Shown piece after piece: positions 1 to 6,857 of a stretch of DNA of 8,336 nt (position 1 is its first letter; each line of letters opens with the position of its first letter). The notes beneath the pieces were generated by a model, which ran no database searches, was not told the DNA's origin, and worked only from the letters and a program-made list of their open reading frames with translations. Source of the stretch: Chloroflexota bacterium (GTDB taxonomy: Bacteria > Chloroflexota > Dehalococcoidia > GIF9 > AB-539-J10); NCBI GenBank assembly GCA_015222255.1, contig JADFUX010000028.1, positions 1 to 8,336 on the forward strand, given 5' to 3'. A program made the translations under genes and the position numbers.

Positions 1-1
1 A

Positions 2-175
2 CTTCAAGGGAAAGATGTAAACTCCATTCGTAGTTCTATGGAAGAGCTATCACAGGCTATGCAGAAGGTTGGCGCATCAGTCTACCAACAACCAGGACAG
101 CCACCACCTGGCCAAGGAGGAGAAGGGGGAGAAGGAGGCGAAGGCACAGTAGAAGGTGAATTCCGGGAAGTCTAG
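2..175 (+). CDS. dnaK: Chaperone protein DnaK (Hsp70), C-terminal end, partial
   Basis: The first 57 codons of the window read as the C-terminal end of DnaK, the ATP-dependent Hsp70 chaperone of the cytoplasm. What is seen: a helical-lid segment (GKDVNSIRSSMEELSQAMQKV), which matches the usual DnaK pattern of an acidic loop followed by a helix ending in an EEL-x-x-A/M motif. It is followed by a Pro/Gln stretch, a low-complexity Gly/Glu tail (GGEGGEGGEG) and the ending VEGEFREV. The tail corresponds to the disordered C-terminal tail of Hsp70s; the ending resembles the EEV(D)-type acidic end but is not a strict EEVD. The nucleotide-binding and substrate-binding domains lie upstream of the window. 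The low-complexity tail is purine-rich at DNA level. The next gene begins either inside this tail or about 50 nt after its stop. Confidence 0.9.
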   Translation, partial: LQGKDVNSIRSSMEELSQAMQKVGASVYQQPGQPPPGQGGEGGEGGEGTVEGEFREV

Positions 176-215
176 GTTCAAGTCAGCAAGCCAGCACAAC
201 ACGTCGCAGGCTCAC

Positions 216-220
216 AGGGG
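216..220 (+). promoter_or_regulatory. Shine-Dalgarno that decides the PEPCK start
   Basis: AGGGG lies 7 nt before the GTG at 228. The more upstream in-frame GTG at 156 is inside the dnaK reading frame and its nearest purine-rich motif (GGAGG at 134-138) is 17 nt away. This favours the GTG at 228 as the start. Confidence 0.5.
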
Positions 221-227
221 TACCAAA

Positions 228-1721
228 GTGAGGATTTCGGACGAATTCAAGCCTAAGGAAACTATCGATAACCCTTCAGATAATGAGCTTCGGGATTGGG
301 CTCTGGAAGGAGGTGGAGTTATCACGAGCTTTGGCAATCTCGCCGTTTTCACTAAGGTGAAGAGCAGAATCGCCAAATTCACTCAGGTTTACATAGAACA
401 GGAGCTAAACTCGGACGAGAAACAAATTCTCACCGGAGTCCAGGATTATCTCAAGAGCAAGAAAATGATCAAGCTAGACCGTGTGATGTGCACCTCTCCC
501 GAATTCAAAACTAACTGTAGGCTGTACGTAAGCGCTGAGTATGCCAGGCTTCCCCTTATGTGGGGAAACACTCTCTTCCCTTCAGAAGGAAAGGAACCCG
601 ATTCAGTTACTATCTGCATTCCTGAATGGGAAGAGAAAAGGGTTCTGGTTTTTCCCGAAAGAGGCTTGACTATTGCGTTGGGAAGTGACTACAAAGGTGA
701 GATAAAGAAGAGCATGCTTCGCCAGATGATGTATTGGGCCAAAAAGGAGAACTCCTTAGGGTTACATGCTGCAAGCAAGATTATTCGAGTCTATCGAGAT
801 GGCAAGCTTCGTGATTTTGGATGTCTCCTCTTCGGGCTTAGCGGCACAGGTAAGACTACTTTGTCGGGACACTCACACTGGTTGAGGTTTCCCGAGGAAG
901 TGGCTATCAGACAGGATGATGTAACCATACTGAAGCCAGACGGGCAGTGTATAGGGACTGAGGATTCCTTCTACATAAAGACTGATGGATTGGAGTCTAA
1001 GAACCAGCCTCTACTTTATGCCGCTGCCATAAGTCGTCGAGCCATTCTGGAGAACGTAAAGGTAAATGCTGGTGGCGAAGTTGATTTCCTCGATTCTAGC
1101 ATAACGTCTAACGGACGCGCCATGGTCAAGAGGTGTGACATTGCTTACACTGATGAAAAGATTGATATGGACAAACTGGACTTTGTTTTCTTCATTACTA
1201 GGAGGTGTGATGTACAACCTCCCGTTGCTCGGCTCACTCCCGAATGGGGAGCAGCAGCTTTCATGCTGGGAGAATCCGTTGAGACTTCGGCAGGCGATCC
1301 CTCTGAAGCTGGCAAATCAGTTAGAGTGGTAGGGACCAACCCCTTCATCATAGGTTCGGCATGCCAAGAAGGCAACATGTTTCTCGATTTCCTGAGGAGA
1401 AACCCTCACATTCAGTGCTTTGTCTTGAACACAGGTTGTATAGGAGGATTGGAGCGGGGGCAGAAAATTCAAATCACCGATAGTGTGAAGATAATGGAAA
1501 TGATTGTCAGAGATGAGGTTACCTGGGAGAGAGACAGCTTCTGGGGATATGATGTTCCTGTGGACATTCCGGGGGTAAATCTGGAGCACTTTAGGCCTGA
1601 GAACTTCTATCCAAGAGAGAAGGCAACTGAAGTCTCACGGGAATTGAAGCAGGAGAGAATTGATTGGCTTTCCCAGTTTAGCGATTTGAAGCCCGAAATC
1701 ATGGATGTTCTAAAGCAATAG
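228..1721 (+). CDS. pckA: Divergent phosphoenolpyruvate carboxykinase (ATP type)
   Basis: Predicted cytoplasmic ATP-type PEP carboxykinase, which interconverts oxaloacetate + ATP and PEP + CO2 + ADP. Using the GTG at 228 as residue 1 (497 aa; the E. coli enzyme has 540), landmarks in order are: a candidate substrate-binding Arg47 in a degenerate version of the GRSP region; YKGEIKK (Tyr155, Lys160/161; E. coli Y-G-G-E-M-K212-K213); His180 (metal ligand, E. coli H232); P-loop GLSGTGKTTL starting at 203; QDD with Asp230/231 (kinase-2 pair, E. coli D268/D269); Arg297 in SNGR (E. coli R333); and PPVARLTP (331-338). The E. coli adenine-site Arg449 appears to be Lys413. The N-terminal third and the segment after QDD are poorly conserved; the usual EGGCYAK motif reads EDSFYIK. 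An in-frame GTG at 156 would add 24 low-complexity residues and overlap dnaK by 20 nt. Family assignment is firm, enzymatic activity is probable but not certain. Confidence 0.83.
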   Translation: MRISDEFKPKETIDNPSDNELRDWALEGGGVITSFGNLAVFTKVKSRIAKFTQVYIEQELNSDEKQILTGVQDYLKSKKMIKLDRVMCTSPEFKTNCRLYVSAEYARLPLMWGNTLFPSEGKEPDSVTICIPEWEEKRVLVFPERGLTIALGSDYKGEIKKSMLRQMMYWAKKENSLGLHAASKIIRVYRDGKLRDFGCLLFGLSGTGKTTLSGHSHWLRFPEEVAIRQDDVTILKPDGQCIGTEDSFYIKTDGLESKNQPLLYAAAISRRAILENVKVNAGGEVDFLDSSITSNGRAMVKRCDIAYTDEKIDMDKLDFVFFITRRCDVQPPVARLTPEWGAAAFMLGESVETSAGDPSEAGKSVRVVGTNPFIIGSACQEGNMFLDFLRRNPHIQCFVLNTGCIGGLERGQKIQITDSVKIMEMIVRDEVTWERDSFWGYDVPVDIPGVNLEHFRPENFYPREKATEVSRELKQERIDWLSQFSDLKPEIMDVLKQ

Positions 1722-1773
1722 GTTTTGACTAACACTCACCAGCCAAGAGCGCTCAGTGATCTAACAAGTCAAT

Positions 1774-1802
1774 TTGCTTCAAAGGCCAATATGGCTTAGA
1801 AT
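1774..1802 (+). promoter_or_regulatory. Candidate sigma-70-type promoter for the dksA-like/lspA/rluD/gltX cluster
   Basis: TTGCTT (1774-1779) and TAGAAT (1797-1802) are separated by exactly 17 nt, the optimal spacing. The -10 matches TATAAT at 5 of 6 positions; the -35 matches TTGACA only at TTG. Transcription would begin near 1809, giving a leader of about 20 nt before the GTG at 1830. It lies in the only sizeable gap between the PEPCK gene and the housekeeping cluster. Confidence 0.45.
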
Positions 1803-1829
1803 AGCTTAAATGCAAGGGAGGATGTTAAA

Positions 1830-2195
1830 GTGGTTGACTTTGGTGAACTTTGTGAGCGCTTGAAGAAAGAAAAAGCCCAAATATTAGAGAGGCTAAAGCA
1901 GCTAAGAGCTGGACAGGCTTTGGGTGAAAGAAGAGAGGGCAGTCCTTTCGGCAAGAGAGAAGAAGAGGCAAGCGAAGCCTTTGAACTGGAGAAAAGACTG
2001 ACTCTGGAGAAAGGACTAACAAACACAGTTGGCGCAATAGACCGTGCCCTAGAAAAATGGGAGGCCGGCACTTACGGATTATGTGATTCATGCGGGCAGC
2101 CAATAGAGCCAGCTCGCCTTGAAGCATTGCCTCAGGCAAGTTTATGCCTGGGCTGTAAAGCACGTCAGGCAAAGAATGCAAAGGGGGCAAGATAG
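1830..2195 (+). CDS. DksA/TraR family C4-type zinc-finger protein
   Basis: A 121-aa protein of the DksA/TraR family, cytoplasmic proteins that typically bind RNA polymerase through its secondary channel and tune transcription. Residues about 5-75 are charged and predicted to be helical or coiled coil (LCERLKKEKAQILERLKQL, then an EEEASEAFELEKRL stretch). The C-terminal zinc finger is intact: CDSC (Cys85, Cys88) and CLGC (Cys106, Cys109), with the family signature YGLCDSCGQPI and RLEALPQASLC. The start is GTG with a strong AGGGAGG (1815-1821) 8 nt upstream. The acidic DxxDxA coiled-coil tip that E. coli DksA uses on RNA polymerase is not apparent; the comparable region reads GKREEEAS. It may therefore be a DksA-like regulator with a different effect. 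It overlaps the proposed lspA start by 20 nt. Confidence 0.85.
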   Translation: MVDFGELCERLKKEKAQILERLKQLRAGQALGERREGSPFGKREEEASEAFELEKRLTLEKGLTNTVGAIDRALEKWEAGTYGLCDSCGQPIEPARLEALPQASLCLGCKARQAKNAKGAR

Positions 2196-2691
2196 AAAGC
2201 GATTAAGATTGTCTCTAATTGTTGCCACTTTGGTGGTTGCGCTTGATCAACTGAGCAAACTGTGGATTAGGGATAATTTAGTACCAGGAGAGTCGCTGCC
2301 AGAAATAGGTTGCCTGCAACTGACTTACGTGGTCAATACAGGGTCTGCTTTCGGTCTGTTCGCTAATCAGACTTTTCTCCTCATCGTTATTACCATAGTC
2401 AGCCTGGCTGCCATCATCCTATTTCTGCGTTACCTAGGCTCAGCCAGCGCTTTGACTAGTGTATCGCTTGGCTTGATCTTCGGCGGGGCTGTAGGCAATC
2501 TAGTAGATCGGCTTCACTTGGGGTACGTTGTCGACTTCATTCACGTTCGTCTGTGGGGTGGCCTGTATTGGCCAGCTTTTAACTTTGCTGATGCAGCCAT
2601 AGTGGTGGGAATCTTCACTCTTGCTTATTCGCTATACCGATGCGGACTGTTCAGGAAGGTATACGAGCATGACCGCGGAATCGAGAATTAG
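2176..2691 (+). CDS. lspA: Lipoprotein signal peptidase (signal peptidase II)
   Basis: Inner-membrane aspartyl protease that removes signal peptides from lipidated prolipoproteins. With the ATG at 2176 as start the protein is 171 aa, typical for the family. Family motifs appear in order: DQLSKLWI at the end of the first membrane helix (about 12-31); NTGSAFG (54-60); GNLVDR (107-112) followed by GYVVDFI with catalytic Asp120; and FNFADAAI with catalytic Asp139. Hydrophobic segments at about 12-31, 67-87, 96-112 and 135-153 give the expected four-helix topology. A longer version starting at 2119 would add 19 residues encoded within the zinc-finger region of the upstream gene and would delay the first membrane helix, so 2176 is preferred; an AGG lies 6 nt upstream. 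Overlaps with both neighbours imply translational coupling. Confidence 0.93.
   Translation: MQRGQDRKRLRLSLIVATLVVALDQLSKLWIRDNLVPGESLPEIGCLQLTYVVNTGSAFGLFANQTFLLIVITIVSLAAIILFLRYLGSASALTSVSLGLIFGGAVGNLVDRLHLGYVVDFIHVRLWGGLYWPAFNFADAAIVVGIFTLAYSLYRCGLFRKVYEHDRGIEN
2653..2659 (+). promoter_or_regulatory. Shine-Dalgarno of the RluD-family gene, inside lspA
   Basis: AGGAAGG is 9 nt upstream of the ATG at 2669 and lies within the lspA coding region. It selects 2669 over an in-frame ATG at 2621 that has no S4-like sequence after it and would overlap lspA by 71 nt. Confidence 0.7.
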
Positions 2692-3586
2692 GACGCTTGA
2701 GCTTGGTGCCACTGTTCCGATTATTCGCCTTGATAAATACGCAGTTCAAGCCCTTCCTCAATTCTCCCGCTCTCATATACAGAAACTGATTGACCAGGGC
2801 TATATCTTGGTCAACGGGCAAAGGGCAAAGGCAAGTCAAAGATTGAATGCCAACGACAGCATAACAATTGAGCTGCCTCCCACAGTGTCACATCCCGTGG
2901 CTGAGCCAATACCCCTGACCATCGCATACGAAGACGGGGATATTGTGGTGATAGATAAACCTGCTGGATTGACAGTTCACCCCGCCCCAGGACATCCAAA
3001 CCACACCCTGGTCAATGCTATTCTGGCTCACTGCTCAGAGTTGGCGATAAGTAGCGACTCAACACGTCCGGGGATAGTACACCGACTGGACAAGGACACA
3101 TCGGGGCTGATGGTCGTTGCCAAAAACGAATTTGCCCGACAATATCTAGTGGCTCAATTCAAAAGTCATGCTGTGACTAAAGGCTACCTGGTTTTGGTTA
3201 GAGGCAAGCTACTTCCTGATCAAGGAAGAATTGAAGCACCTATCGGTCGAGATCCCCGCAACAGGCAGAGAATGGCAATAGTCGAAGGTGGGAAGGAAGC
3301 CAGCACAGAGTATAAGGTCAGAAAACACTTGGGCGATTGTAGCTTTCTGGAGGTCAGTCCGGAGACCGGGCGTACTCATCAGATCAGAGTCCACCTGTCA
3401 GCCATAGGCCATCCCGTAGTTGGTGATGCAGTCTATGGAGCAAAGTCGCCCTATGTTAAGAGGCAGTTTATCCATGCCTATCGTCTGGGCTTCTGCCTGC
3501 CAAAGACGGGGAAATATCAGGAATTCACCTGCGCCCTACCTCGAGACTTGAAACTAGCCTTACAATCCTTAGGTCAAAAGGCGTAA
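2669..3586 (+). CDS. RluA/RluD family 23S rRNA pseudouridine synthase
   Basis: A 305-aa RNA-uridine isomerase of the RluA/RluD group, which converts specific uridines in large-subunit rRNA to pseudouridine. An N-terminal S4 RNA-binding domain covers about residues 17-75 (RLDKYAVQAL through QKLIDQGYILVNG). The catalytic domain follows: VIDKPAGLTVHPAPGH (94-109), the signature HRLDKDTSGLMV with catalytic Asp141, GRTHQIRVHL (234-243) and HPVVGDAVYG (248-257). The S4 domain plus length fits RluD best, but RluC-type specificity cannot be excluded, so no symbol is given. Its start overlaps the 3' end of lspA by 23 nt. The lspA-rluD pairing is common in bacteria, including Gram-positives and Chloroflexi, and probably reflects shared transcription rather than shared function. 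Confidence 0.93.
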   Translation: MTAESRIRTLELGATVPIIRLDKYAVQALPQFSRSHIQKLIDQGYILVNGQRAKASQRLNANDSITIELPPTVSHPVAEPIPLTIAYEDGDIVVIDKPAGLTVHPAPGHPNHTLVNAILAHCSELAISSDSTRPGIVHRLDKDTSGLMVVAKNEFARQYLVAQFKSHAVTKGYLVLVRGKLLPDQGRIEAPIGRDPRNRQRMAIVEGGKEASTEYKVRKHLGDCSFLEVSPETGRTHQIRVHLSAIGHPVVGDAVYGAKSPYVKRQFIHAYRLGFCLPKTGKYQEFTCALPRDLKLALQSLGQKA

Positions 3587-3637
3587 GAGGCTTGCTCAGG
3601 ACACAAAGATATGATAGATTCTCACCACTAAACAGAA

Positions 3638-3645
3638 AGGAAGGA
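3638..3645 (+). promoter_or_regulatory. Shine-Dalgarno that decides the small-protein start
   Basis: AGGAAGGA lies 9 nt before a TTG at 3655. This is the strongest ribosome-binding signal between the RluD-family stop and gltX and points to TTG 3655 as start. The alternative TTG at 3592 has only a weaker AAAAGG about 9 nt upstream. Confidence 0.5.
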
Positions 3646-3654
3646 ATTTGTGAC

Positions 3655-3933
3655 TTGAAGTCTTTTGGAGAACTTGAAAAAGAGCAAACGCAGAGAGAGA
3701 GTAGCTTCCTGTCTCAGTTAATGGGTAAGACTACGATGGAAGGTTTGGTTCAAACCGAAGCTGACTTGACTGAACAGAGAAACCAAGCTCTATTCAGCAT
3801 AGCGGCAGAGATAGAAGACACTGAAGATGCCCTGAACCAAGCTGAACAACTCGTCCAGAGAGTTAAGGAACACTTGGAGCAGTTGAAAGGTTTACAACGA
3901 GTCCTCTCCAAGCAAGGCAGTGGCAAACGCTAA
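3655..3933 (+). CDS. Small coiled-coil protein of unknown function
   Basis: I do not recognise this gene. From the TTG at 3655 it encodes 92 residues, highly charged and rich in Glu, Gln and Leu, with no signal peptide, membrane segment or cysteine. Heptad-like spacing of Leu, Ala and Ile is clear from about residue 28 onward (DLTEQRNQALFSIAAEIEDT, then LNQAEQLVQRVKEHLEQLKGL), predicting one long helix or helical hairpin. It would act as a cytoplasmic, possibly dimeric coiled coil. An in-frame TTG at 3592 would add 21 basic residues at the front. Its stop is followed by one base and then the gltX ATG, so the two are probably translated together. The reading frame is open throughout and well placed in the operon, so I regard it as real. 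Confidence 0.6.
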   Translation: MKSFGELEKEQTQRESSFLSQLMGKTTMEGLVQTEADLTEQRNQALFSIAAEIEDTEDALNQAEQLVQRVKEHLEQLKGLQRVLSKQGSGKR

Positions 3934-3934
3934 T

Positions 3935-5419
3935 ATGCCACAGTCAGGTTCTGAGTTAGAAACACCGGTTAGAGTTCGCTTCGCACCCAGCCCCACGGGA
4001 TACCCACATTTGGGCAACATCAGGACTGCCCTGTTCAACTGGCTCTTCGCTCGCCGCTATGGAGGTAAGTTCATTCTGCGCATTGAAGATACCGATGTTG
4101 CCCGCAAAGTAGAGGGGGCAGTGGAGATGATATTGGACAGCTTGAGGTGGCTCGAACTGGATTGGGATGAGAGTCCCTACTTCCAATCGCAGCGGCTGGA
4201 TATCTACCGCGAAGTGGCTGACAGATTGCTTAATGGAAATGATGCTTACCTGTGCTACTGCTCCCCAGAGCGGCTTGAGGCAATGCGACAAGAGCAAATA
4301 AAGCATAAGCAACCGCCGAAGTATGATGGCCGCTGCCGACATCTAACACAACAACAGAAGACTGAGCTAAGGGCCCAAGCTATCACCCCTGTAGTCCGTT
4401 TCAGAACACCCCTTGATGGGGAGACAAGCTTCCAGGACTTAATTCGTGGCAGGGTGAGTTTCCAAAATAGCACTCTGGATGATTTCGTGTTGCTGAAGTC
4501 TGATGGCTACCCTACATATCATTTGGCCAATGTCGTGGATGACAATTTAATGGCTATTTCACACGTCCTTAGGGCTGACGAATGGCTTTCCAGTACTCCT
4601 CGCCACATGCTGATTTACCAAGCTCTAAATTGGGATGCTCCGCATTTTGCCCATTTGCCCATGATATTGGGGCCTGATCGGTCCAAGCTGTCAAAGAGGC
4701 ACGGCGCCACCAATATCATGGAATACCGAGAGCAGGGCTATTTGCCTGAGGCGATGATTAACTTTCTGGCATTGCTTGGCTGGTCGCTCGATGATAGAAC
4801 TGAGCTGCTGACTCGCCAAGAGCTAGTAAGGAATTTCTCTCTCGAAAGGATAAGCAAAACCGCTGCTGTCTTTAATAAGGAAAAGTTGGAATGGATGAAT
4901 GGAGTCTATCTGCGCCAACTCAGCCCGGATGAATTCGTCCAACGAGCGACCCCGTTTCTGGATAGGGATTTGCCACTTTCGATAGAACGCCCCTTGCATA
5001 GCGATTATGTTCGTCAGGTTATGTCCCTTATCCAAGAACGTGCCAAGACGCTGGCTGAGGTGCCTCGCCTTTGCGACTTCTTCTTCATGGATGAATTGCA
5101 ATATGAGGCCAGCTTGCTTCTGAGCAGGGGCCTGAGCTCCGAGTCAGCCGTTGAAGCTGTTAAGACCTCTTTGAGAAGGCTAGAGGTAACAGAGGTCTGG
5201 GATGCTGAATCACTTGAGGAGATGCTTCGCCCACTAGCTACCGAGTTGAACTTGAGCACAGCGAAGTTCTTTGGTTTGTTACGAGTAGCCATCACAGGGC
5301 GCAGTGCAGCACCACCGCTGTTTCAGACTATGGCAGTTCTGGACAGGGGGAAATGCTTGAAACGACTGACGACGGCCTTGGATAGGCTTTCTGCCTTGAC
5401 CCAGGCACAAAACAAATGA
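3935..5419 (+). CDS. gltX: Glutamate--tRNA ligase
   Basis: Class I aminoacyl-tRNA synthetase that charges tRNA(Glu), and in organisms lacking GlnRS also tRNA(Gln) before amidation. From the ATG at 3935 it is 494 aa, normal for bacterial GluRS. Seen in order: RFAPSPTGYPHLGNIRTALF with the HIGH-type motif as HLGN (25-28); the LRIEDTD glutamate-site segment (48-54); a zinc motif C-x-C-x24-C-x-H (Cys107, Cys109, Cys134, His136); LLKSDGYPTYHLANVVDD; and the KMSKS-type loop KLSKR (251-255) followed by HGA. The anticodon-binding helical domain fills the remainder. The ATG starts 1 nt after the previous stop, so translation is probably coupled; a GTG at 3920 would overlap the upstream gene and has AAGG only 2 nt away, too close to be a good site. 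Whether it is discriminating cannot be read from sequence alone. Confidence 0.96.
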   Translation: MPQSGSELETPVRVRFAPSPTGYPHLGNIRTALFNWLFARRYGGKFILRIEDTDVARKVEGAVEMILDSLRWLELDWDESPYFQSQRLDIYREVADRLLNGNDAYLCYCSPERLEAMRQEQIKHKQPPKYDGRCRHLTQQQKTELRAQAITPVVRFRTPLDGETSFQDLIRGRVSFQNSTLDDFVLLKSDGYPTYHLANVVDDNLMAISHVLRADEWLSSTPRHMLIYQALNWDAPHFAHLPMILGPDRSKLSKRHGATNIMEYREQGYLPEAMINFLALLGWSLDDRTELLTRQELVRNFSLERISKTAAVFNKEKLEWMNGVYLRQLSPDEFVQRATPFLDRDLPLSIERPLHSDYVRQVMSLIQERAKTLAEVPRLCDFFFMDELQYEASLLLSRGLSSESAVEAVKTSLRRLEVTEVWDAESLEEMLRPLATELNLSTAKFFGLLRVAITGRSAAPPLFQTMAVLDRGKCLKRLTTALDRLSALTQAQNK

Positions 5420-5433
5420 AACTTGGACTGTTT

Positions 5434-5450
5434 CGTGCCACGTTGACGTG
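5434..5450 (+). promoter_or_regulatory. Candidate operator: alternating CGTG/CACG half-sites
   Basis: CGTG (5434-5437), CACG (5439-5442) and CGTG (5447-5450) alternate in orientation. They form a 9-bp palindrome CGTGCCACG and an overlapping 12-bp near-perfect palindrome CACGTTGACGTG whose only asymmetric bases are the central TG. The block ends on the TG of a candidate extended -10 element, where a repressor would block RNA polymerase. The regulator is unknown. Confidence 0.35.
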
Positions 5451-5457
5451 ATAGAAT
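5449..5457 (+). promoter_or_regulatory. Candidate extended -10 promoter for the dehydratase cluster
   Basis: TGATAGAAT fits the extended -10 form TGnTATAAT with one mismatch, and shares TAGAAT with the promoter candidate before the dksA-like gene. No good -35 lies 17 nt upstream, as is usual for extended -10 promoters or for activator-dependent ones. Transcription would start near 5464, leaving about 28 nt before the ATG at 5492 with a strong AGGGGGTGG (5475-5483) 8 nt before it. An alternative is TTGACG (5443-5448) with CATAAT (5468-5473), but its 19-nt spacer is long. Confidence 0.35.
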
Positions 5458-5491
5458 AAACCGTGAGCATAATTAGGGGGTGGCATAGATT

Positions 5492-6829
5492 ATGGCTAAA
5501 GAGAAAAAGAGGGCAATCAACAGGCTGCAATCAATATATCCCTTGCGGGCTCTAGTTGACGAAAGGTACAAGAGAAGCTCCGAGGCTATGAAGGCGGGTA
5601 AACCTACTGCCTGGTCCATGGTTAACTGGTGGTTACCGGAAGCAATCCTCAATGTTATGGGTGTAGAAACCATGTACCCCGAGAATTACGGCCCAGTTTG
5701 TGCCGCTACAGGAGCGGCCGAATCTTACTTAAACCGCTCTGATTCGGAGGGTTTCCCCACTCACATGTGTGGCTATGCCCGAAACACTTTGGGCTATAGC
5801 GCCAGAATGATGGAAGACTTGAAAGGTGAAATACCCCCTGAGGCGCCTATGGGGGGGATGCCTAGGCCTGCCTTGCTATTGAGCTCGGGTATCATGTGTG
5901 ATGCTAGGTATAAGTGGTTCCAGGCACTGGGGCGCTATATGGATGCCCCGGTATGGGTTCTTGAGTTGCCCCATCCAGGGGTGGAGGAAGAGGCCATGGA
6001 CGGCGTTCACGAGGACAATATCAACTTCATGGTCGAGGGATTAAGAGAGTTCGTTGCCTTTCTGGAACGGCTAGTGGGCAAGAAGATGGATTGGGATAGA
6101 CTATATGAGGCACAGCGAGATATAGAGGAGATTTGCCGCGTATGGCATGAGACTAACGAGCTGCGTAAAGCAAGGCCCTGTCCTATGCACTCAAGGGACT
6201 TTTGGACGGGCATGACTGGTGGTCTCTTCCCCTCGGGGAATCTTAAAGAGCTGCTAGAGCTCTATCGAAAGACATATGACGAAGTCAAGTATAGAGTTGA
6301 CAACAAGGTATCTGCTATCGTTGAGGAAAAGTATCGAATAGTCTTTTCTGAGCTTCCACCTTGGCATAGTCTGGGCTTCTTCGACAAGTTGGCGGAAAGA
6401 GGCTGGAACTTCGTGATGGAGAGCTGGAACTATCACCCACCTATACCTCTGGATATGAGCGGAATCGGCGACCCGTTGGAGCGCATCGCTAGATTCACCT
6501 ATCAATGGTATGCTGCCCGTCATCCGAGGGCACTTCAAGAGCGGGAGTACTGGGGCTTCGCCTACGGCTACTTGGACTATGCTAAGGAATACAAGTGTGA
6601 TGGAGCATTTCTTCATACGCTCCTTACTTGCCGCACTGCCAGCTCACATCTAAACTATCTCCAGGATATGCTAATTCGAAGACTAAAGGTACCCTCCTTA
6701 GTGGTAGATGGCGACATTGTGGACCTCAGGCTTTTTGATCCTGAAGATGTCTTGAACAAGTCAGAGGCCTTTGAGGAGACCATGGAGCATTACAGGGAAG
6801 AAAGGAAGAAAGAAGGATTCGACTGGTAA
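5492..6829 (+). CDS. 2-hydroxyacyl-CoA dehydratase / benzoyl-CoA reductase family, large (BcrB/BzdO-like) subunit
   Basis: A 445-aa subunit of the HGD-D family (2-hydroxyacyl-CoA dehydratases and ATP-dependent benzoyl-CoA reductases). These heterodimeric iron-sulfur enzymes receive a single electron from an ATP-driven activator and use ketyl-radical chemistry on CoA thioesters in the cytoplasm of anaerobes. Candidate cluster ligands are Cys70 (in PENYGPVCAATG), Cys93 (in HMCGYARNTLGY) and Cys380 (in the C-terminal DGAFLHTLLTCR), each in the family's expected regions; Cys136, Cys215, Cys230 and Cys369 are additional. Cys70 is also present in the third, paralogous gene. The length fits BcrB/BzdO (about 440 aa) better than HgdB (about 380). 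It begins with a strong ribosome-binding site and is followed after 28 nt by the partner subunit. Substrate (an aromatic acyl-CoA or a 2-hydroxyacyl-CoA) cannot be determined; no activator ATPase is in view. Confidence 0.85.
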   Translation: MAKEKKRAINRLQSIYPLRALVDERYKRSSEAMKAGKPTAWSMVNWWLPEAILNVMGVETMYPENYGPVCAATGAAESYLNRSDSEGFPTHMCGYARNTLGYSARMMEDLKGEIPPEAPMGGMPRPALLLSSGIMCDARYKWFQALGRYMDAPVWVLELPHPGVEEEAMDGVHEDNINFMVEGLREFVAFLERLVGKKMDWDRLYEAQRDIEEICRVWHETNELRKARPCPMHSRDFWTGMTGGLFPSGNLKELLELYRKTYDEVKYRVDNKVSAIVEEKYRIVFSELPPWHSLGFFDKLAERGWNFVMESWNYHPPIPLDMSGIGDPLERIARFTYQWYAARHPRALQEREYWGFAYGYLDYAKEYKCDGAFLHTLLTCRTASSHLNYLQDMLIRRLKVPSLVVDGDIVDLRLFDPEDVLNKSEAFEETMEHYREERKKEGFDW

Positions 6830-6842
6830 TGGGTCAGCGAAC

Positions 6843-6849
6843 AAGGGGG
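6843..6849 (+). promoter_or_regulatory. Shine-Dalgarno of the small dehydratase-family subunit
   Basis: AAGGGGG lies 8 nt before the ATG at 6858. It selects this start over an in-frame ATG at 6771 that would overlap the upstream gene by 59 nt and add 29 basic, non-conserved residues. Confidence 0.75.
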
Positions 6850-6857
6850 TGTTAACA

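Noticed and set aside
105..145. GGAGAAGG-like purine repeats
   Set aside because: They encode the Gly/Glu-rich tail of DnaK in frame, so low-complexity coding explains them.
1725..1772. TTGACT/AGTCAA and CACT/AGTG inverted repeats with GAGCGCTC between them, as a terminator after the PEPCK gene
   Set aside because: Only 6 + 4 pairs with large unpaired stretches, and just three T after the stem; too weak to call an intrinsic terminator.
1825..2190. Long minus-strand open frame opposite the dksA-like gene
   Set aside because: It is the antisense shadow of a well-supported zinc-finger gene; its product is composition-biased and has no recognisable motif or start signal.
5443..5473. TTGACG-N19-CATAAT as the main promoter of the dehydratase cluster
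   Set aside because: The 19-nt spacer is unfavourable; the extended -10 at 5449-5457 is at least as good, so this is kept only as an alternative.
6771..6857. N-terminal extension of the small dehydratase subunit
   Set aside because: It overlaps the upstream gene, is basic and unlike the family, and a strong Shine-Dalgarno precedes the ATG at 6858.
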